In this document: positions 12,888-21,412 of the stretch, one piece after another
Position numbering within the stretch: the stretch's first letter is position 1
Layout of the letters: every line of letters starts with the position of its first letter
IMG/VR virus record: IMGVR_UViG_3300037961_002446
Coordinates: 1 to 47,846 of that record
Length of the DNA: 47,846 nt
Source of the DNA: a virus
Reading direction: 5' to 3' (one strand)
Translations under genes and position numbers: made by a program
Notes under the pieces: model-generated
Told to the model about the DNA's origin: nothing
Database searches by the model: none
What the model saw: only the letters and a program-made list of their open reading frames with translations

Positions 12888-13223
12888 ATGTTAAGTGAAG
12901 AAGAATTAATAGAAACTATAGTGCTAAATCATTTGATTAAGTATAATACAATTGAGGAGGATATTCTCCTTAAACAATTAATTGATAATGGTTTAGCCAA
13001 GCCTTACGCTAACAGTGGGGCTTATATGCATTCCATCTACAATTTAGTCTTGAAGTTCAAACGAAAAGGTGTTCGTTTACTAGAAAAAGTGAACCCCTTT
13101 ATATTGTCTGAAGAAGCAATTACATTTAGTAAGAAATTGCTTACAAGCCTGTATGATGAGAATGGCAATAAAATCGGAGATATGTTTCTCCACCCAAGAT
13201 TACATAGGAGTGAATTAATATGA
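12888..13223 (+). CDS. Hypothetical protein, possible winged-helix
   Basis: A 111-residue protein, first gene after the 12818 promoter. Helices in the N-terminal half (EEELIETIVLNHLIKYNTI, then LLKQLIDNGLAK) followed by FKRKGVRLLEKVNPF would suit a small winged-helix domain, but no family is certain. Overlaps the next gene by ATGA-type coupling. Confidence 0.6.
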   Translation: MLSEEELIETIVLNHLIKYNTIEEDILLKQLIDNGLAKPYANSGAYMHSIYNLVLKFKRKGVRLLEKVNPFILSEEAITFSKKLLTSLYDENGNKIGDMFLHPRLHRSELI

Positions 13224-13480
13224 ATACAGAAGTAGAATTTAGAGTAGTGCATGACAATACGATGCCACCGATTATTATATCGTATAATGAAGAAGATAAA
13301 CCAAAGGTAGTGCTAAACACTTACCACAAGATTTGGATTAGTCTTAATCGTAGGGTAATTGCAGGAATTATTGAGAACCTTCAAGAAAAGATGGATATGA
13401 TTCTAACGGGCTTTTTGTCAGAACAAAGAACCTTTGAAAAGCAAGACCAAGAAGATATGATGTATCTAGGTGATGAGTAA
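13220..13480 (+). CDS. Small hypothetical protein
   Basis: An 86-residue protein, beta-rich in the N-terminal half and helical at the C-terminus (IAGIIENLQEKMDMILTGFL). Coupled to both neighbours. Function unknown. Confidence 0.6.
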   Translation: MNTEVEFRVVHDNTMPPIIISYNEEDKPKVVLNTYHKIWISLNRRVIAGIIENLQEKMDMILTGFLSEQRTFEKQDQEDMMYLGDE

Positions 13481-13911
13481 TGGTCGGTGTAGCAAAAGAA
13501 TGTAAGGTTTGTAAGGCACAGTTTCTAACTTGGTCTACTAAGACAAATAATGTTAGTATGTGCGACAAATGTTATCTAAATAAAAAGACCGCATCAGCAG
13601 TTGTTACCGCTAATGCTAGAAATCAGGCTGAATTAGTTAGTCTTGAAGATAGAATTGAGCGCATTGAAAAGATGGATATTGATTTCTTAATACAAATGCA
13701 AGTCAATGCTAGCCTTGCAGATTTCTCTTCTATAGATATAGTCAATAGAATTGAGAAAGAGGCTAACAAAAGAGTTGAAGAAACAATTGCTAAGTTGAAT
13801 AGGCAATTCAAAACAATGAGAGAGAAACTACAGAAACAAAATGTAGTGCTAAGTAATAGAATACTTGAATTAGAAAAGGAAGTGAAAGGGTTATGGTCAG
13901 AAGAGAACTAG
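13480..13911 (+). CDS. Zinc-ribbon plus coiled-coil protein
   Basis: A 143-residue protein. CKVCKAQF...CDKC near the N-terminus forms a zinc ribbon, followed by a long predicted coiled coil (about residues 50-140, RIERIEKMDID to LEKEVKGLW). It overlaps the start of the next gene by 19 bp. Probably a DNA- or protein-binding oligomer; function unknown. Confidence 0.65.
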   Translation: MVGVAKECKVCKAQFLTWSTKTNNVSMCDKCYLNKKTASAVVTANARNQAELVSLEDRIERIEKMDIDFLIQMQVNASLADFSSIDIVNRIEKEANKRVEETIAKLNRQFKTMREKLQKQNVVLSNRILELEKEVKGLWSEEN

Positions 13912-15164
13912 GCGAAGGTCGTTGGGATAAAGTCCTAATGCGTAGAATGGTAAACTTGTCCGTTGCTGATAACTATGATGAGGCTAAAGAAGAATGGTTA
14001 GCAACAGGTAGTGTTTGGTGGCGTGGTAATGGTGAAATTCCTGAGTGGGTTTCTAATTCACAGCAAGGAGAAGGTAGTTGTCTTTGTGGTCATAGGATTA
14101 CTTATCATTTTGAGATTCTTAATACTGAAAATGGTATTAGGGAATGTGTTGGTTCAGACCACATTAACTCATATCTAATTATGCGACAGATTGCTCAAGA
14201 GAAGGGACAATCTATAGAAACTATTACTGAGGAACAAATCAAAGAATGGATTAATGTCCGTGTAGGTTCTATGAAAGCCGAAGCATGGTGGGCTGAAAAT
14301 GGAGAATCGTTTGAGATGATGTTTAACAAAATCAAAGAGATTGATGTTAGATATAATACAAGGGCGGGAAACAGAAACAACTACTACTATGATAGAGAAA
14401 TAAATGAGTATGTTTATCCTAGAAAACTAAGAAAGAAGTCAGAAGGAGAGTTTGGGACTCGTCATTACAAAATGGCATCTATTGTTTGGAGATGGAATCA
14501 CCCTGATAATCCTAAGAACCAACAAACCACTAGAGGCTATCCTAATGAAAGACTCATGCGTGATTTGGCTCTTTACTTTGTTCAGTCTGAACCTCTTATC
14601 AAGAAAATGAAAGAAGAGAAAGAAAGGCGAGAAATAAAGAAAGCCGAAGTTGCTGAAAAAAGGAGAATAGAAGAAGAAAGACGCAGACTCCGTAATCTAA
14701 GAAGCGGGCTGAATCAGCGTTTTAGACAGATGCAGAATATTCTAAATGTTCCTTTCCAAAAACTCAATAGTGTTGAGCAACAAAGAGAGCGAGCAATTAG
14801 AGATGCAGAAAGAAAGGTAATCGCACAAAGAAGGGCGGCTGAAAAAGAAATTGCTGATAATGAAATGCTAGCAGGGACTAGTGAATCATTTGAAGATATG
14901 TGCGGCTTTTACGGTATTCCTGTATTTGATGAAACATTCGCTAATAACGAATGGGAAAGAGAATTCTTGGTATCAATCAAATATCAATTGACTGACCAAA
15001 AAGAATTGACCTCTAGGCAATTGAATACTTGTAAACAAATATTTGACGAATCACCTGCAACTGAAAAGCAAATCAAATACTTGAAGGCTTTAGGTTATGA
15101 TGGTGAAGTTCCTAGCAAGCGTTGGGCTAGTAAAAAAATAAGCGAATTAAAAGGAGATGAATAA
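13893..15164 (+). CDS. 423-residue zinc-binding coiled-coil protein
   Basis: The N-terminal domain has the pattern CLCGHRITYHFEI, then CVGSDHI, a zinc-site arrangement seen in phage proteins that start with a CxCGH knuckle. A long charged coiled coil follows (about 235-330, rich in E, K and R). The C-terminus ATEKQIKYLKALGYDG resembles a helical repeat common at the ends of phage and plasmid proteins. Possibly a nucleic-acid-binding scaffold; no enzyme motif seen. Confidence 0.7.
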   Translation: MVRRELGEGRWDKVLMRRMVNLSVADNYDEAKEEWLATGSVWWRGNGEIPEWVSNSQQGEGSCLCGHRITYHFEILNTENGIRECVGSDHINSYLIMRQIAQEKGQSIETITEEQIKEWINVRVGSMKAEAWWAENGESFEMMFNKIKEIDVRYNTRAGNRNNYYYDREINEYVYPRKLRKKSEGEFGTRHYKMASIVWRWNHPDNPKNQQTTRGYPNERLMRDLALYFVQSEPLIKKMKEEKERREIKKAEVAEKRRIEEERRRLRNLRSGLNQRFRQMQNILNVPFQKLNSVEQQRERAIRDAERKVIAQRRAAEKEIADNEMLAGTSESFEDMCGFYGIPVFDETFANNEWEREFLVSIKYQLTDQKELTSRQLNTCKQIFDESPATEKQIKYLKALGYDGEVPSKRWASKKISELKGDE

Positions 15165-15165
15165 A

Positions 15166-15330
15166 ATGAATTGGAAGAAAATAGGACTAGGTGCTAGTTT
15201 AGCATCTATTATTGGTAGCATAGCAATATACGCAACATATGACACCGACTTGGGTATCTTTGTCGGTCTTTGGGCTTCGGCTCTTTTGTTGCTAACAGAC
15301 CGTGTAGAAGAAGTAATGGGGAATGCTTGA
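15166..15330 (+). CDS. Small two-helix membrane protein
   Basis: A 54-residue protein with two hydrophobic segments (IGLGASLASIIGSIAIYA and LGIFVGLWASALLLL), the second followed by a charged tail. Start at 15166 after AAGGAGATGA. Overlaps the next membrane gene by one base. It could be a holin-like or membrane-remodelling protein, but this is only composition. Confidence 0.55.
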   Translation: MNWKKIGLGASLASIIGSIAIYATYDTDLGIFVGLWASALLLLTDRVEEVMGNA

Positions 15331-15443
15331 TGTTGGGAAAGATAATCAATGTTGTAGTTATGACACTACTTTATGCGACAATTATCCTGTCAGGGGTCGG
15401 GTTTTTGGCATGGTTAAGCGGGGAGGATTTTCCCCTAGAATGA
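15330..15443 (+). CDS. Tiny membrane protein
   Basis: A 37-residue protein with one membrane helix (VVVMTLLYATIILSGVGFLA). Pairs with the preceding membrane gene. A GGGGA/TCCCC hairpin overlaps its end. Confidence 0.5.
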   Translation: MLGKIINVVVMTLLYATIILSGVGFLAWLSGEDFPLE

Positions 15444-15448
15444 ACCCC

Positions 15449-15457
15449 TTTATATAT
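15449..15457 (+). promoter_or_regulatory. TATA box of the ubiquitin-like gene
   Basis: CCCC followed by TTTATATAT lies 36-44 bp upstream of the ATG at 15493, with AGGAAG between. The ubiquitin-like gene thus has its own promoter. Confidence 0.5.
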
Positions 15458-15492
15458 GAATGGAGTATAGGAAAAAATAGGAAGTGAGAATT

Positions 15493-15699
15493 ATGATTAA
15501 GTTGAGAATTTTGAATGAAACAGGACACACAGAACTAACTATGGAAAGTAGTGAAGTTATTGAGCAAATTATTACGCACCCAACCCATTGGTGTTTTATT
15601 GATGGGGAAATGGTAGCGAGAGAAGATATTACTAACATTAATTGGGACGAGGTTCAGTCAGTAGACTTGACCCCTGCAATTGTTGGGGGAAGCCTCTAA
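15493..15699 (+). CDS. Ubiquitin/MoaD-like beta-grasp protein with Gly-Gly tail
   Basis: A 68-residue protein. The pattern fits a beta-grasp fold: strand pair MIKLRILNE / TELTME (2-17), helix EVIEQIITH (21-29), strand WCFIDGEMVA (33-42), and a last strand DEVQSVDLTPAIVGG (52-66). That ending closely resembles MoaD/ThiS tails (DEV...P.I.GG). Gly65-Gly66 is followed by Ser-Leu, so the conjugation-competent tail would need trimming by a protease such as the JAMM enzyme at 23158. An E1-like enzyme is at 20849. A GTG nine bases upstream is an alternative start; the ATG gives the cleaner first strand. It could be a protein modifier or a sulfur carrier. Confidence 0.65.
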   Translation: MIKLRILNETGHTELTMESSEVIEQIITHPTHWCFIDGEMVAREDITNINWDEVQSVDLTPAIVGGSL

Positions 15700-15712
15700 G
15701 TTAGACAATAAC

Positions 15713-15804
15713 TTTCCTAACTCCCTTTTTGGAGGGGTAGTTTCTGAACTCTTAAGCCTTTAGAGCAAGGCTTAGGACACTAGGAAATTGCCCCTCCTTT
15801 TTTT
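15713..15804 (+). ncRNA. Pseudoknot or switch-like leader before ribonucleotide reductase
   Basis: Three complementary pairs: TTTCCTA (15713-15719) with TAGGAAA (15781-15787), GGAGGGG (15731-15737) with CCCCTCC (15791-15797), and TAAGCCT (15753-15759) with AGGCTTA (15768-15774). The first two interleave, giving a pseudoknot or two exclusive folds. A local CTCC...GGAG alternative also exists. The CCCCTCC arm runs into seven Ts, a terminator-like end. The unit lies between the ubiquitin-like gene and the reductase, so it may attenuate the latter or terminate the former. Confidence 0.5.
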
Positions 15805-15881
15805 ATTTTAATTATGCGGGTTATCTTTATCCCCTAAACTTGTTTAGGATAAAATACGCCCAAAATACAGGAGGACAGAAC

Positions 15882-17735
15882 ATGAATAAGAAGATATTAT
15901 CAGACATTATTGTGCATATGAAGTATGCCAAATTTATACCGGAAAAAGAAAGAAGAGAAACTTGGGAAGAGTTGATTGAGAGAAATATGCAAATGCATAT
16001 TAAGAAATATCCTCAACTAGAAAAAGACATTAGAGATGTATATGCTCATTTTGTTTTGCCTAAGAAAGTATTACCCTCTATGCGCTCATTACAATTTGGT
16101 GGAAAGCCTATTGAGATGAGTCCTAACAGGGTTTACAATTGTGCTTATATGCCAATTGATTCATATTTTGCATTTAACGAGGCTATGTTCCTATTACTAG
16201 GTGGAACAGGTGTAGGTTATTCTGTTCAACGACACCATGTTGAACAATTACCTGAAATTCAAAAGCCAAACAAAGATAGAACCCGTAGATATTTAATCGC
16301 TGATTCTATTGAAGGTTGGGCTGATGCAGTTAAGATTCTAATGGAATGTTATATGGGAGTTAGGAAATCTACTCCTATCTTTGATTATTCCGATATACGA
16401 GAAAAGGGTGCATTATTGATTACATCAGGAGGAAAAGCACCCGGCCCACAACCATTAAGAGAATGTTTAGTTGTTATTGAGGGAATACTACAGAATATTC
16501 CTAACGGTAGCAAATTAAGACCTATTGATGCACATGATATTATGTGTCATATCGCTGATGCAGTTCTTAGTGGTGGGATTAGACGAGCCGCTATGATTAG
16601 TTTGTTTTCAGCAGATGATAATGAAATGATTTCTTGTAAATCTGGGAAATGGTGGGAACTAAATCCTCAAAGAGGTAGAGCAAACAATTCAGCAGTATTG
16701 CTTAGACATAGAATTACTAAAGAATATTTCATGGATTTGTGGGCTAGAATTAAAGCATCAGGAAGCGGAGAACCCGGAATTTATTTCAATAATGACAAAG
16801 ATTGGGGAACTAATCCTTGTTGTGAAATTGCTTTGCGTCCTTATCAGTTTTGTAATCTTACAGAAGTCAATGCTTCTGATGTAAAAGACCAAGCGGATTT
16901 AGAAGCAAGAGTTAGTGCGGCTTCGTTCTTAGGAACGCTACAAGCGGGCTATACTGATTTCCACTATCTAAGAGAAGTATGGCAAAGAACAACTGAAAAG
17001 GATTCTTTGTTGGGAGTATCTATGACAGGTATTGCTTCTAATATTGTAGAGAAACTAGATTTAGAAATGGCCGCTTTAGAAGTAAAGAAAGAGAATGAAA
17101 AGACTGCTAAGTTGATAGGAATTAATCCTGCGGCTAGAACTACTTGTGTTAAACCTGCGGGAACAACTTCACTTGTTTTAGGAACAAGTAGTGGTATTCA
17201 TGCTTGGCATAATGACTTCTATATCCGAAGAGTAAGAGTAGGAAAGAATGAAGCGATTTATGGCTACCTTTCAAGAGAACACCCTGAATTGGTAGAAGAT
17301 GAAATCTTTAGTCCACATGATACGGCAGTAATTTCTGTTCCTCAGAAAGCACCTGTTAATGCTATTACACGACATGAATCTGTATTTGATTTACTAGAGC
17401 GTGTAAAGAATTTCAGCATTAGATGGGTTAGAACAGGCCACAATGACGGTCTAAACACTCACAATGTTTCAGCAACTATTTCCATTAAGAATAATGAATG
17501 GGAAGAAGTAGCAGAATGGTTTTGGCTAAACCGTCATTATTATAATGGGTTGTCTGTATTGCCTTATGATGGAGGCACATACGACCAAGCACCCTTTGAA
17601 GACTGTAAAGAAGAAGTCTTTGAAGAACTTTCTAATTCCCTAACAAGCGTAGACCTAACTAAGGTAGTAGAAACTACAGATGAAACTAACCTTAGTGGTG
17701 AATTGGCTTGTGCGGGAGGACAATGTGAAATTTAA
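15882..17735 (+). CDS. nrdJ: Class II (adenosylcobalamin-dependent) ribonucleotide reductase
   Basis: A 617-residue enzyme converting ribonucleotides to deoxyribonucleotides for virus DNA synthesis. Seen: MRSLQFGG and VYNCAYMPI near the N-terminus (first active-site Cys), LLLGGTGVGYSVQ, GTNPCCEI in the middle (radical-bearing Cys region), PAGTTSLVLGTSSGIH, and a C-terminal redox pair CAGGQC. The single-chain organisation resembles the monomeric triphosphate reductases. The start is set at 15882 because a strong CAGGAGGAC lies just before it. No small subunit or activase gene is visible, as expected for class II. It needs B12 from the host or the environment. Confidence 0.9.
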   Translation: MNKKILSDIIVHMKYAKFIPEKERRETWEELIERNMQMHIKKYPQLEKDIRDVYAHFVLPKKVLPSMRSLQFGGKPIEMSPNRVYNCAYMPIDSYFAFNEAMFLLLGGTGVGYSVQRHHVEQLPEIQKPNKDRTRRYLIADSIEGWADAVKILMECYMGVRKSTPIFDYSDIREKGALLITSGGKAPGPQPLRECLVVIEGILQNIPNGSKLRPIDAHDIMCHIADAVLSGGIRRAAMISLFSADDNEMISCKSGKWWELNPQRGRANNSAVLLRHRITKEYFMDLWARIKASGSGEPGIYFNNDKDWGTNPCCEIALRPYQFCNLTEVNASDVKDQADLEARVSAASFLGTLQAGYTDFHYLREVWQRTTEKDSLLGVSMTGIASNIVEKLDLEMAALEVKKENEKTAKLIGINPAARTTCVKPAGTTSLVLGTSSGIHAWHNDFYIRRVRVGKNEAIYGYLSREHPELVEDEIFSPHDTAVISVPQKAPVNAITRHESVFDLLERVKNFSIRWVRTGHNDGLNTHNVSATISIKNNEWEEVAEWFWLNRHYYNGLSVLPYDGGTYDQAPFEDCKEEVFEELSNSLTSVDLTKVVETTDETNLSGELACAGGQCEI

Positions 17736-17744
17736 GGTGATACT

Positions 17745-18104
17745 ATGCCAAGACTCTTCAAAGATTATGAAGAGTGTTTAAGCGTAATAATAACAATAAT
17801 GAAAGACTTTAATGTAAGTCATCAGAATAGAATAGGATTAGCAATAAATGTCTGTGATTCTTTAGTAGATGATACAGATAAAATATTCAGATTATACACT
17901 CCGTTTAAAGAAATGTTATGGAAGATACCCGAAGCGGTAGAAATGGGATTTGACCAATATATGAGGCGAGAAATACCTAGAATAGTAGATATGTTAGAAT
18001 ACCATGATGCGAATTGTAATGGAAATTGTAAGATTTGTGATGACAGAATAAGAGTAATTGATAATATGCATGAGGCGATTTACGGTGAAAGAGAAAGACC
18101 CTGA
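17745..18104 (+). CDS. Hypothetical protein with C-terminal cysteine cluster
   Basis: A 119-residue helical protein following the reductase by 9 bp. CNGNCKIC near residue 92 suggests a metal site. No family recognised; co-transcription with the reductase is likely. Confidence 0.65.
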   Translation: MPRLFKDYEECLSVIITIMKDFNVSHQNRIGLAINVCDSLVDDTDKIFRLYTPFKEMLWKIPEAVEMGFDQYMRREIPRIVDMLEYHDANCNGNCKICDDRIRVIDNMHEAIYGERERP

Positions 18105-18246
18105 ATATACTACCACAGGTAGAAGAAATACAAAGATAGCAACCCGTTGTAGGGTTTGTGGCGGGAAATTATATTCCGCACAAGAAATCAAAAAAGAAAT
18201 CCACGATGAATGCGATGTGGATAATACTAATATGTATATGATGTGA
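18070..18246 (+). CDS. Small zinc-binding protein
   Basis: About 58 residues with CRVCGGKLYSAQEI followed by HDEC, a one-site zinc knuckle. The start is uncertain: ATG 18070 overlaps the upstream gene by 35 bp, and a GTG at 18085 is possible. Function unknown. Confidence 0.5.
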   Translation: MRRFTVKEKDPEYTTTGRRNTKIATRCRVCGGKLYSAQEIKKEIHDECDVDNTNMYMM

Positions 18247-18250
18247 TAAA

Positions 18251-19411
18251 ATGGAAATAAGAATAAGAAAAGCAAACGATGGTGGAGGACACTATACTAC
18301 AACTATTAGTTGTAAAGACGCAGTAAGGTCTAGAGATACTACTATACCTATGTTAAGACAAGCAAAAGACCCTATTCATGCAGGTATTGTTCAGTTTTGG
18401 CAGAAGTCGTTATCTACTCGTAGTAATTACTATGCTGATTTTAGTATGCCTAGCAGATATAATACTGTAATTATGATAGGAACTTGTCCTGTTGCTATTG
18501 AGAAAACTAAGAACCGCTACTACATTAATGGTAAGCCTGAAAACCTTGCTTCTATTTGTCATGTATTGGCTAGACTAACATACAAGTCTTGTTTTGAAAA
18601 AGACCCTGCTAAACTAATGAAGAGTGTTTATGCGAGTCTTGCTATACCTGAAAATGTAAAGTATGTTTTGGAAAACAGATTCCCATATTTCTTCTATGAT
18701 AATTATGTCAAGTATGAAGTAAGGCTTCCTGTTATGATGATTGGTGATGATGAAGTCGCAATAGAAGTAGCAGATGGAGTTTGGGGAACATTAACCATCA
18801 AACAACTAGTCAAGTTATGTTCTTTCTATGTAGAAGGTAAAAAGAGAGGTAAACTAAAGTATCTTTCACCTTCTAAGTTGTATGAATTAACTATGGGTAG
18901 AAAGCCCCTAGATTCTGATTTGAAGGTGATGCTTGAGTTCCTTAAACAAAACCGAATGAAGGATATTGTAGATAAAAGAGCCATTGAATTAGTTAATGAC
19001 TTGTTGCTACAACACGGAGGTAGACTCAAAGCAGAATATGATGATAATGGTCAGCCTGAAACTATCTATGTTAGAGGTAAAGACTATGATTGGAAACTTA
19101 CTTCTAACTCATATAAATCAGACATACAGATGGTTTCTACATTCGTTTGGCAACCTGATTATGTTGATGAAACTGTATTAGATGAAAACGGAGAAGAAAC
19201 AGACCAAACTATTAGAGTTCAAAACGGTGCTTCATGGAAAGGGCCGATATGTATAGATAATATGGCTTCAGGTTCTCCATTGGGCGACCAATTTGCGGCT
19301 AGAGCATTAGCATTATTGAACGATTCCTTTACAATAACAATAGTAAATACAATAAAACGGTATTTGACCGAGAATAAGAATGAATGTAGGTTTGATATGA
19401 ATGAAGTGTAG
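18251..19411 (+). CDS. 386-residue hypothetical protein upstream of TFB
   Basis: A long mixed alpha/beta protein with no motif I recognise. The N-terminus is KANDGGGHYTTTI, the middle is aromatic and charged (NRFPYFFYDNYVKYEVRL), and there is an acidic insert near residue 310 (DETVLDENGEETDQ). It overlaps the TFB start by 11 bp, so the two are coupled and may act together in transcription, but nothing in the sequence proves that. Confidence 0.7.
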   Translation: MEIRIRKANDGGGHYTTTISCKDAVRSRDTTIPMLRQAKDPIHAGIVQFWQKSLSTRSNYYADFSMPSRYNTVIMIGTCPVAIEKTKNRYYINGKPENLASICHVLARLTYKSCFEKDPAKLMKSVYASLAIPENVKYVLENRFPYFFYDNYVKYEVRLPVMMIGDDEVAIEVADGVWGTLTIKQLVKLCSFYVEGKKRGKLKYLSPSKLYELTMGRKPLDSDLKVMLEFLKQNRMKDIVDKRAIELVNDLLLQHGGRLKAEYDDNGQPETIYVRGKDYDWKLTSNSYKSDIQMVSTFVWQPDYVDETVLDENGEETDQTIRVQNGASWKGPICIDNMASGSPLGDQFAARALALLNDSFTITIVNTIKRYLTENKNECRFDMNEV

Positions 19412-20255
19412 TGAATGTGGTTCAATTAAAATTACCTTTGACGAAAGGTTAGGAGAAAAGTGTTGTGCTGAATGTGGTTTAGTCCTCATTACAGGAATGT
19501 TTGAAGAAACAGTTTCACCTGTAGAAAGAGGCGAAGGCTACAATGTAAAACATAGTGCTGATAAAGGAAAGTTAGGTTCTATTATTACAGGTAGAGGTTC
19601 TAGTAAATTTGCTAGGTCTAACCAAAATAGGTCAAGACACATTGTTGCAGGTATAGCACATTGTAATATGGTAATGTCTAGTCTAAAACTACCGATGAAT
19701 CTTTCTGAAAGAATAGAAAAGGTGTATATGGAGTTGTATAGGCTTCATATGCTACGCTCGTTTACTCTTGAAGAAAGAGCAACTGCTATTGTGTTTTATG
19801 TTCTGAAAGAAAACGGAACACCACAACCAATGAAAGAAGTTGCTTCTGAATTCCAAGTAAATGTAAACAGGTCTATGAAACTAGTTAGGAAGATAAATCA
19901 GTTCTTTAGAAACTCAATCCACTATGCTCATGAAGATGGGACTTTCTTAATGCAACAAACTGCGAGAAAGATTACAGATGAACCTCAGTTTATCCATCAA
20001 TGTCATAAAGTCATGGAGCATTTTGAAGCGAAAGTAATTACTTCTGACTTTAACAAAGGCCGATGCTATTATGCGGCTATGTCTGTTATTGCTACAGAAG
20101 TGTTTGTGAGAGGATATTCTTGTAAGTATATTGCTGAAAAGACAGGATTCCACAGGACTAAGATTGGTAAAGAATGTAAGAAGATACTTGCTTTGATTGG
20201 AGTAGATTCAGTCAAAGAATTGAAAGGTCAAGAACTTAGTAAAATAGGTGAATAA
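19401..20255 (+). CDS. tfb: Transcription factor B (TFIIB-like)
   Basis: A 284-residue basal factor that recruits RNA polymerase to TATA-bound promoters. Seen: an N-terminal zinc ribbon (CSECGS...CCAECG, residues 3-25), a linker with KGKLGSIITGRG like the B-reader region, then two cyclin-like repeats (about 75-170 and 185-275), the second ending in YSCKYIAEKTGFHRTKIGKE as a helix-turn-helix. Length is close to cellular TFB. A virus-specific TFB could direct host polymerase to the distinctive promoters seen here. Confidence 0.88.
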   Translation: MKCSECGSIKITFDERLGEKCCAECGLVLITGMFEETVSPVERGEGYNVKHSADKGKLGSIITGRGSSKFARSNQNRSRHIVAGIAHCNMVMSSLKLPMNLSERIEKVYMELYRLHMLRSFTLEERATAIVFYVLKENGTPQPMKEVASEFQVNVNRSMKLVRKINQFFRNSIHYAHEDGTFLMQQTARKITDEPQFIHQCHKVMEHFEAKVITSDFNKGRCYYAAMSVIATEVFVRGYSCKYIAEKTGFHRTKIGKECKKILALIGVDSVKELKGQELSKIGE

Positions 20256-20256
20256 G

Positions 20257-20400
20257 ATGAAAGATAAAGAAAAGATATTGATGTGGCTTAGGAAGTTTAT
20301 TGATGATATTACTGATGTAGAGGTAGACGGTGAAATACTCCGTTTATCTGTGCATGGAAAAACTGTGGGGATAATTACCCATCAAAAAATATGGAAGTGA
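20257..20400 (+). CDS. Small hypothetical protein
   Basis: A 47-residue protein (MKDKEKILMWLRKFIDD...) between TFB and the 20405 gene, one base after the TFB stop. A helix and a beta-hairpin are suggested. Function unknown. Confidence 0.5.
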   Translation: MKDKEKILMWLRKFIDDITDVEVDGEILRLSVHGKTVGIITHQKIWK

Positions 20401-20404
20401 AAAT

Positions 20405-20668
20405 ATGTTAAAGAATAAAGATGGAAAATTGTATGTAGGAGATAAAGAAGTTATCAAAGGGTATGAATCGTTTAGCGGTTGGTATTGGTTTGTGACTGAA
20501 ATAGAAGAAGAAGATTATGGAGGACACCCTCTATACTTTGGTTATGTTCAAGGATTTGCAGATGAATGGGGAACATTTTGGCATGGAGAACTACAACCGC
20601 TAATTGAACAAGGTAGAGTTTGGGAGATTAATGAAGTAGATTTGCCTCATGCAGGAAGGAGAGATTAA
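20405..20668 (+). CDS. Small aromatic-rich protein, DUF2958-like pattern
   Basis: An 87-residue protein. The run W-Y-W-F-V-T-E-I-E followed by PLYFGYVQGFADEWG-F and EINEVDLPH recalls DUF2958 proteins (WxxTExD...FG...ELG...L), which occur in mobile elements. The match is by eye and the protein is shorter. It lies just upstream of the E1-like gene. Confidence 0.5.
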   Translation: MLKNKDGKLYVGDKEVIKGYESFSGWYWFVTEIEEEDYGGHPLYFGYVQGFADEWGTFWHGELQPLIEQGRVWEINEVDLPHAGRRD

Positions 20669-20669
20669 G

Positions 20670-20852
20670 TTGCTAAAGAAAGATTATGTAAATATGACTA
20701 ATTATTTAGTTGAATATATATTGAAATTTGAAGGTAGTTGCACAGGTTATGTGCCTACCCAAAAAGCGAAGGAAGAAGTAATTTACAGTATAAAACGAAT
20801 TATGGAAAATTGTGGAGTAGAATTTAAATCAAAAAGGAAGTGGTATGAATGA
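20670..20852 (+). CDS. Small helical protein, TTG start likely
   Basis: About 60 residues. The frame is open from an ATG at 20649 inside the previous gene, but AGGAAGGAGAG sits directly before the TTG at 20670, which begins right after the 20668 stop. Overlaps the E1-like gene by 4 nt. Function unknown. Confidence 0.55.
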   Translation: MLKKDYVNMTNYLVEYILKFEGSCTGYVPTQKAKEEVIYSIKRIMENCGVEFKSKRKWYE

Positions 20853-21412
20853 GAAAAGTATTAGTTATTGGAGCAGGTGGAATTGGAAGTTTTCTGATTC
20901 CTGTATTAGATAGAGTAGGTTTGTATGATATTACAGTAGCCGACCCTGATAAGGTAGAAACAAAGAACCTACCATATCAGAATTTTAAAATTGTTAGTGT
21001 TGGTCAAAACAAAGCCACCAACATGGCAGATAATTATAGCGGTTCAGTAAATAAGGCAATTCAATTCCCTATTCTTAGTGAAAAACAAATGCAAGGATAT
21101 GACTTGGTTATTTGTTGTGTAGATAATATTGGACTAAGACGAACCATGTATAATTGTAAAGATTTGAAATGGTTAGATTTGAGAGCGCAAGGTCGTAATG
21201 CGGCTATGGTATCTTATACTGCTGACCCTAAAATGTATGATACATTGTTAGCAGGTGAAGAACGGTCATTTAGTTGTCAAGGAGATTCTTGGGACGGTTC
21301 AAACAAAGGAGTTCATTTCATGCAAGTTGCTATTGCAGGAATGGGCGCACAATGGGTTCAGCGTTGGTTTAACGGTGAAGAGGTTTGTGATTTTAAGGTG
21401 GTGAATGTATGA
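20849..21412 (+). CDS. E1/ThiF/MoeB-like adenylating enzyme (compact)
   Basis: A 187-residue Rossmann-type protein. GAGGIGS (8-14) is the nucleotide loop, D32 with PDKVETKNLPYQ matches the D.D.V...NL.RQ signature, K55 is in the usual place, and VICCVDN (87-93) matches the C/D-T-D-N strand end. Cysteines at 103, 143 and 180 are possible catalytic or metal residues. It is shorter than typical E1 or ThiF proteins, and the Arg of the RQ motif is Tyr (NLPYQ). It would adenylate the Gly-Gly tail of a ubiquitin-like protein, fitting 15493-15699. Activity is inferred. Confidence 0.75.
   Translation: MRKVLVIGAGGIGSFLIPVLDRVGLYDITVADPDKVETKNLPYQNFKIVSVGQNKATNMADNYSGSVNKAIQFPILSEKQMQGYDLVICCVDNIGLRRTMYNCKDLKWLDLRAQGRNAAMVSYTADPKMYDTLLAGEERSFSCQGDSWDGSNKGVHFMQVAIAGMGAQWVQRWFNGEEVCDFKVVNV

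Noticed and set aside
15713-15804. Cobalamin riboswitch before the B12-dependent reductase
   Set aside because: The element lacks the B12-box sequence and is much shorter than known cobalamin riboswitches; reported only as a generic switch-like structure.
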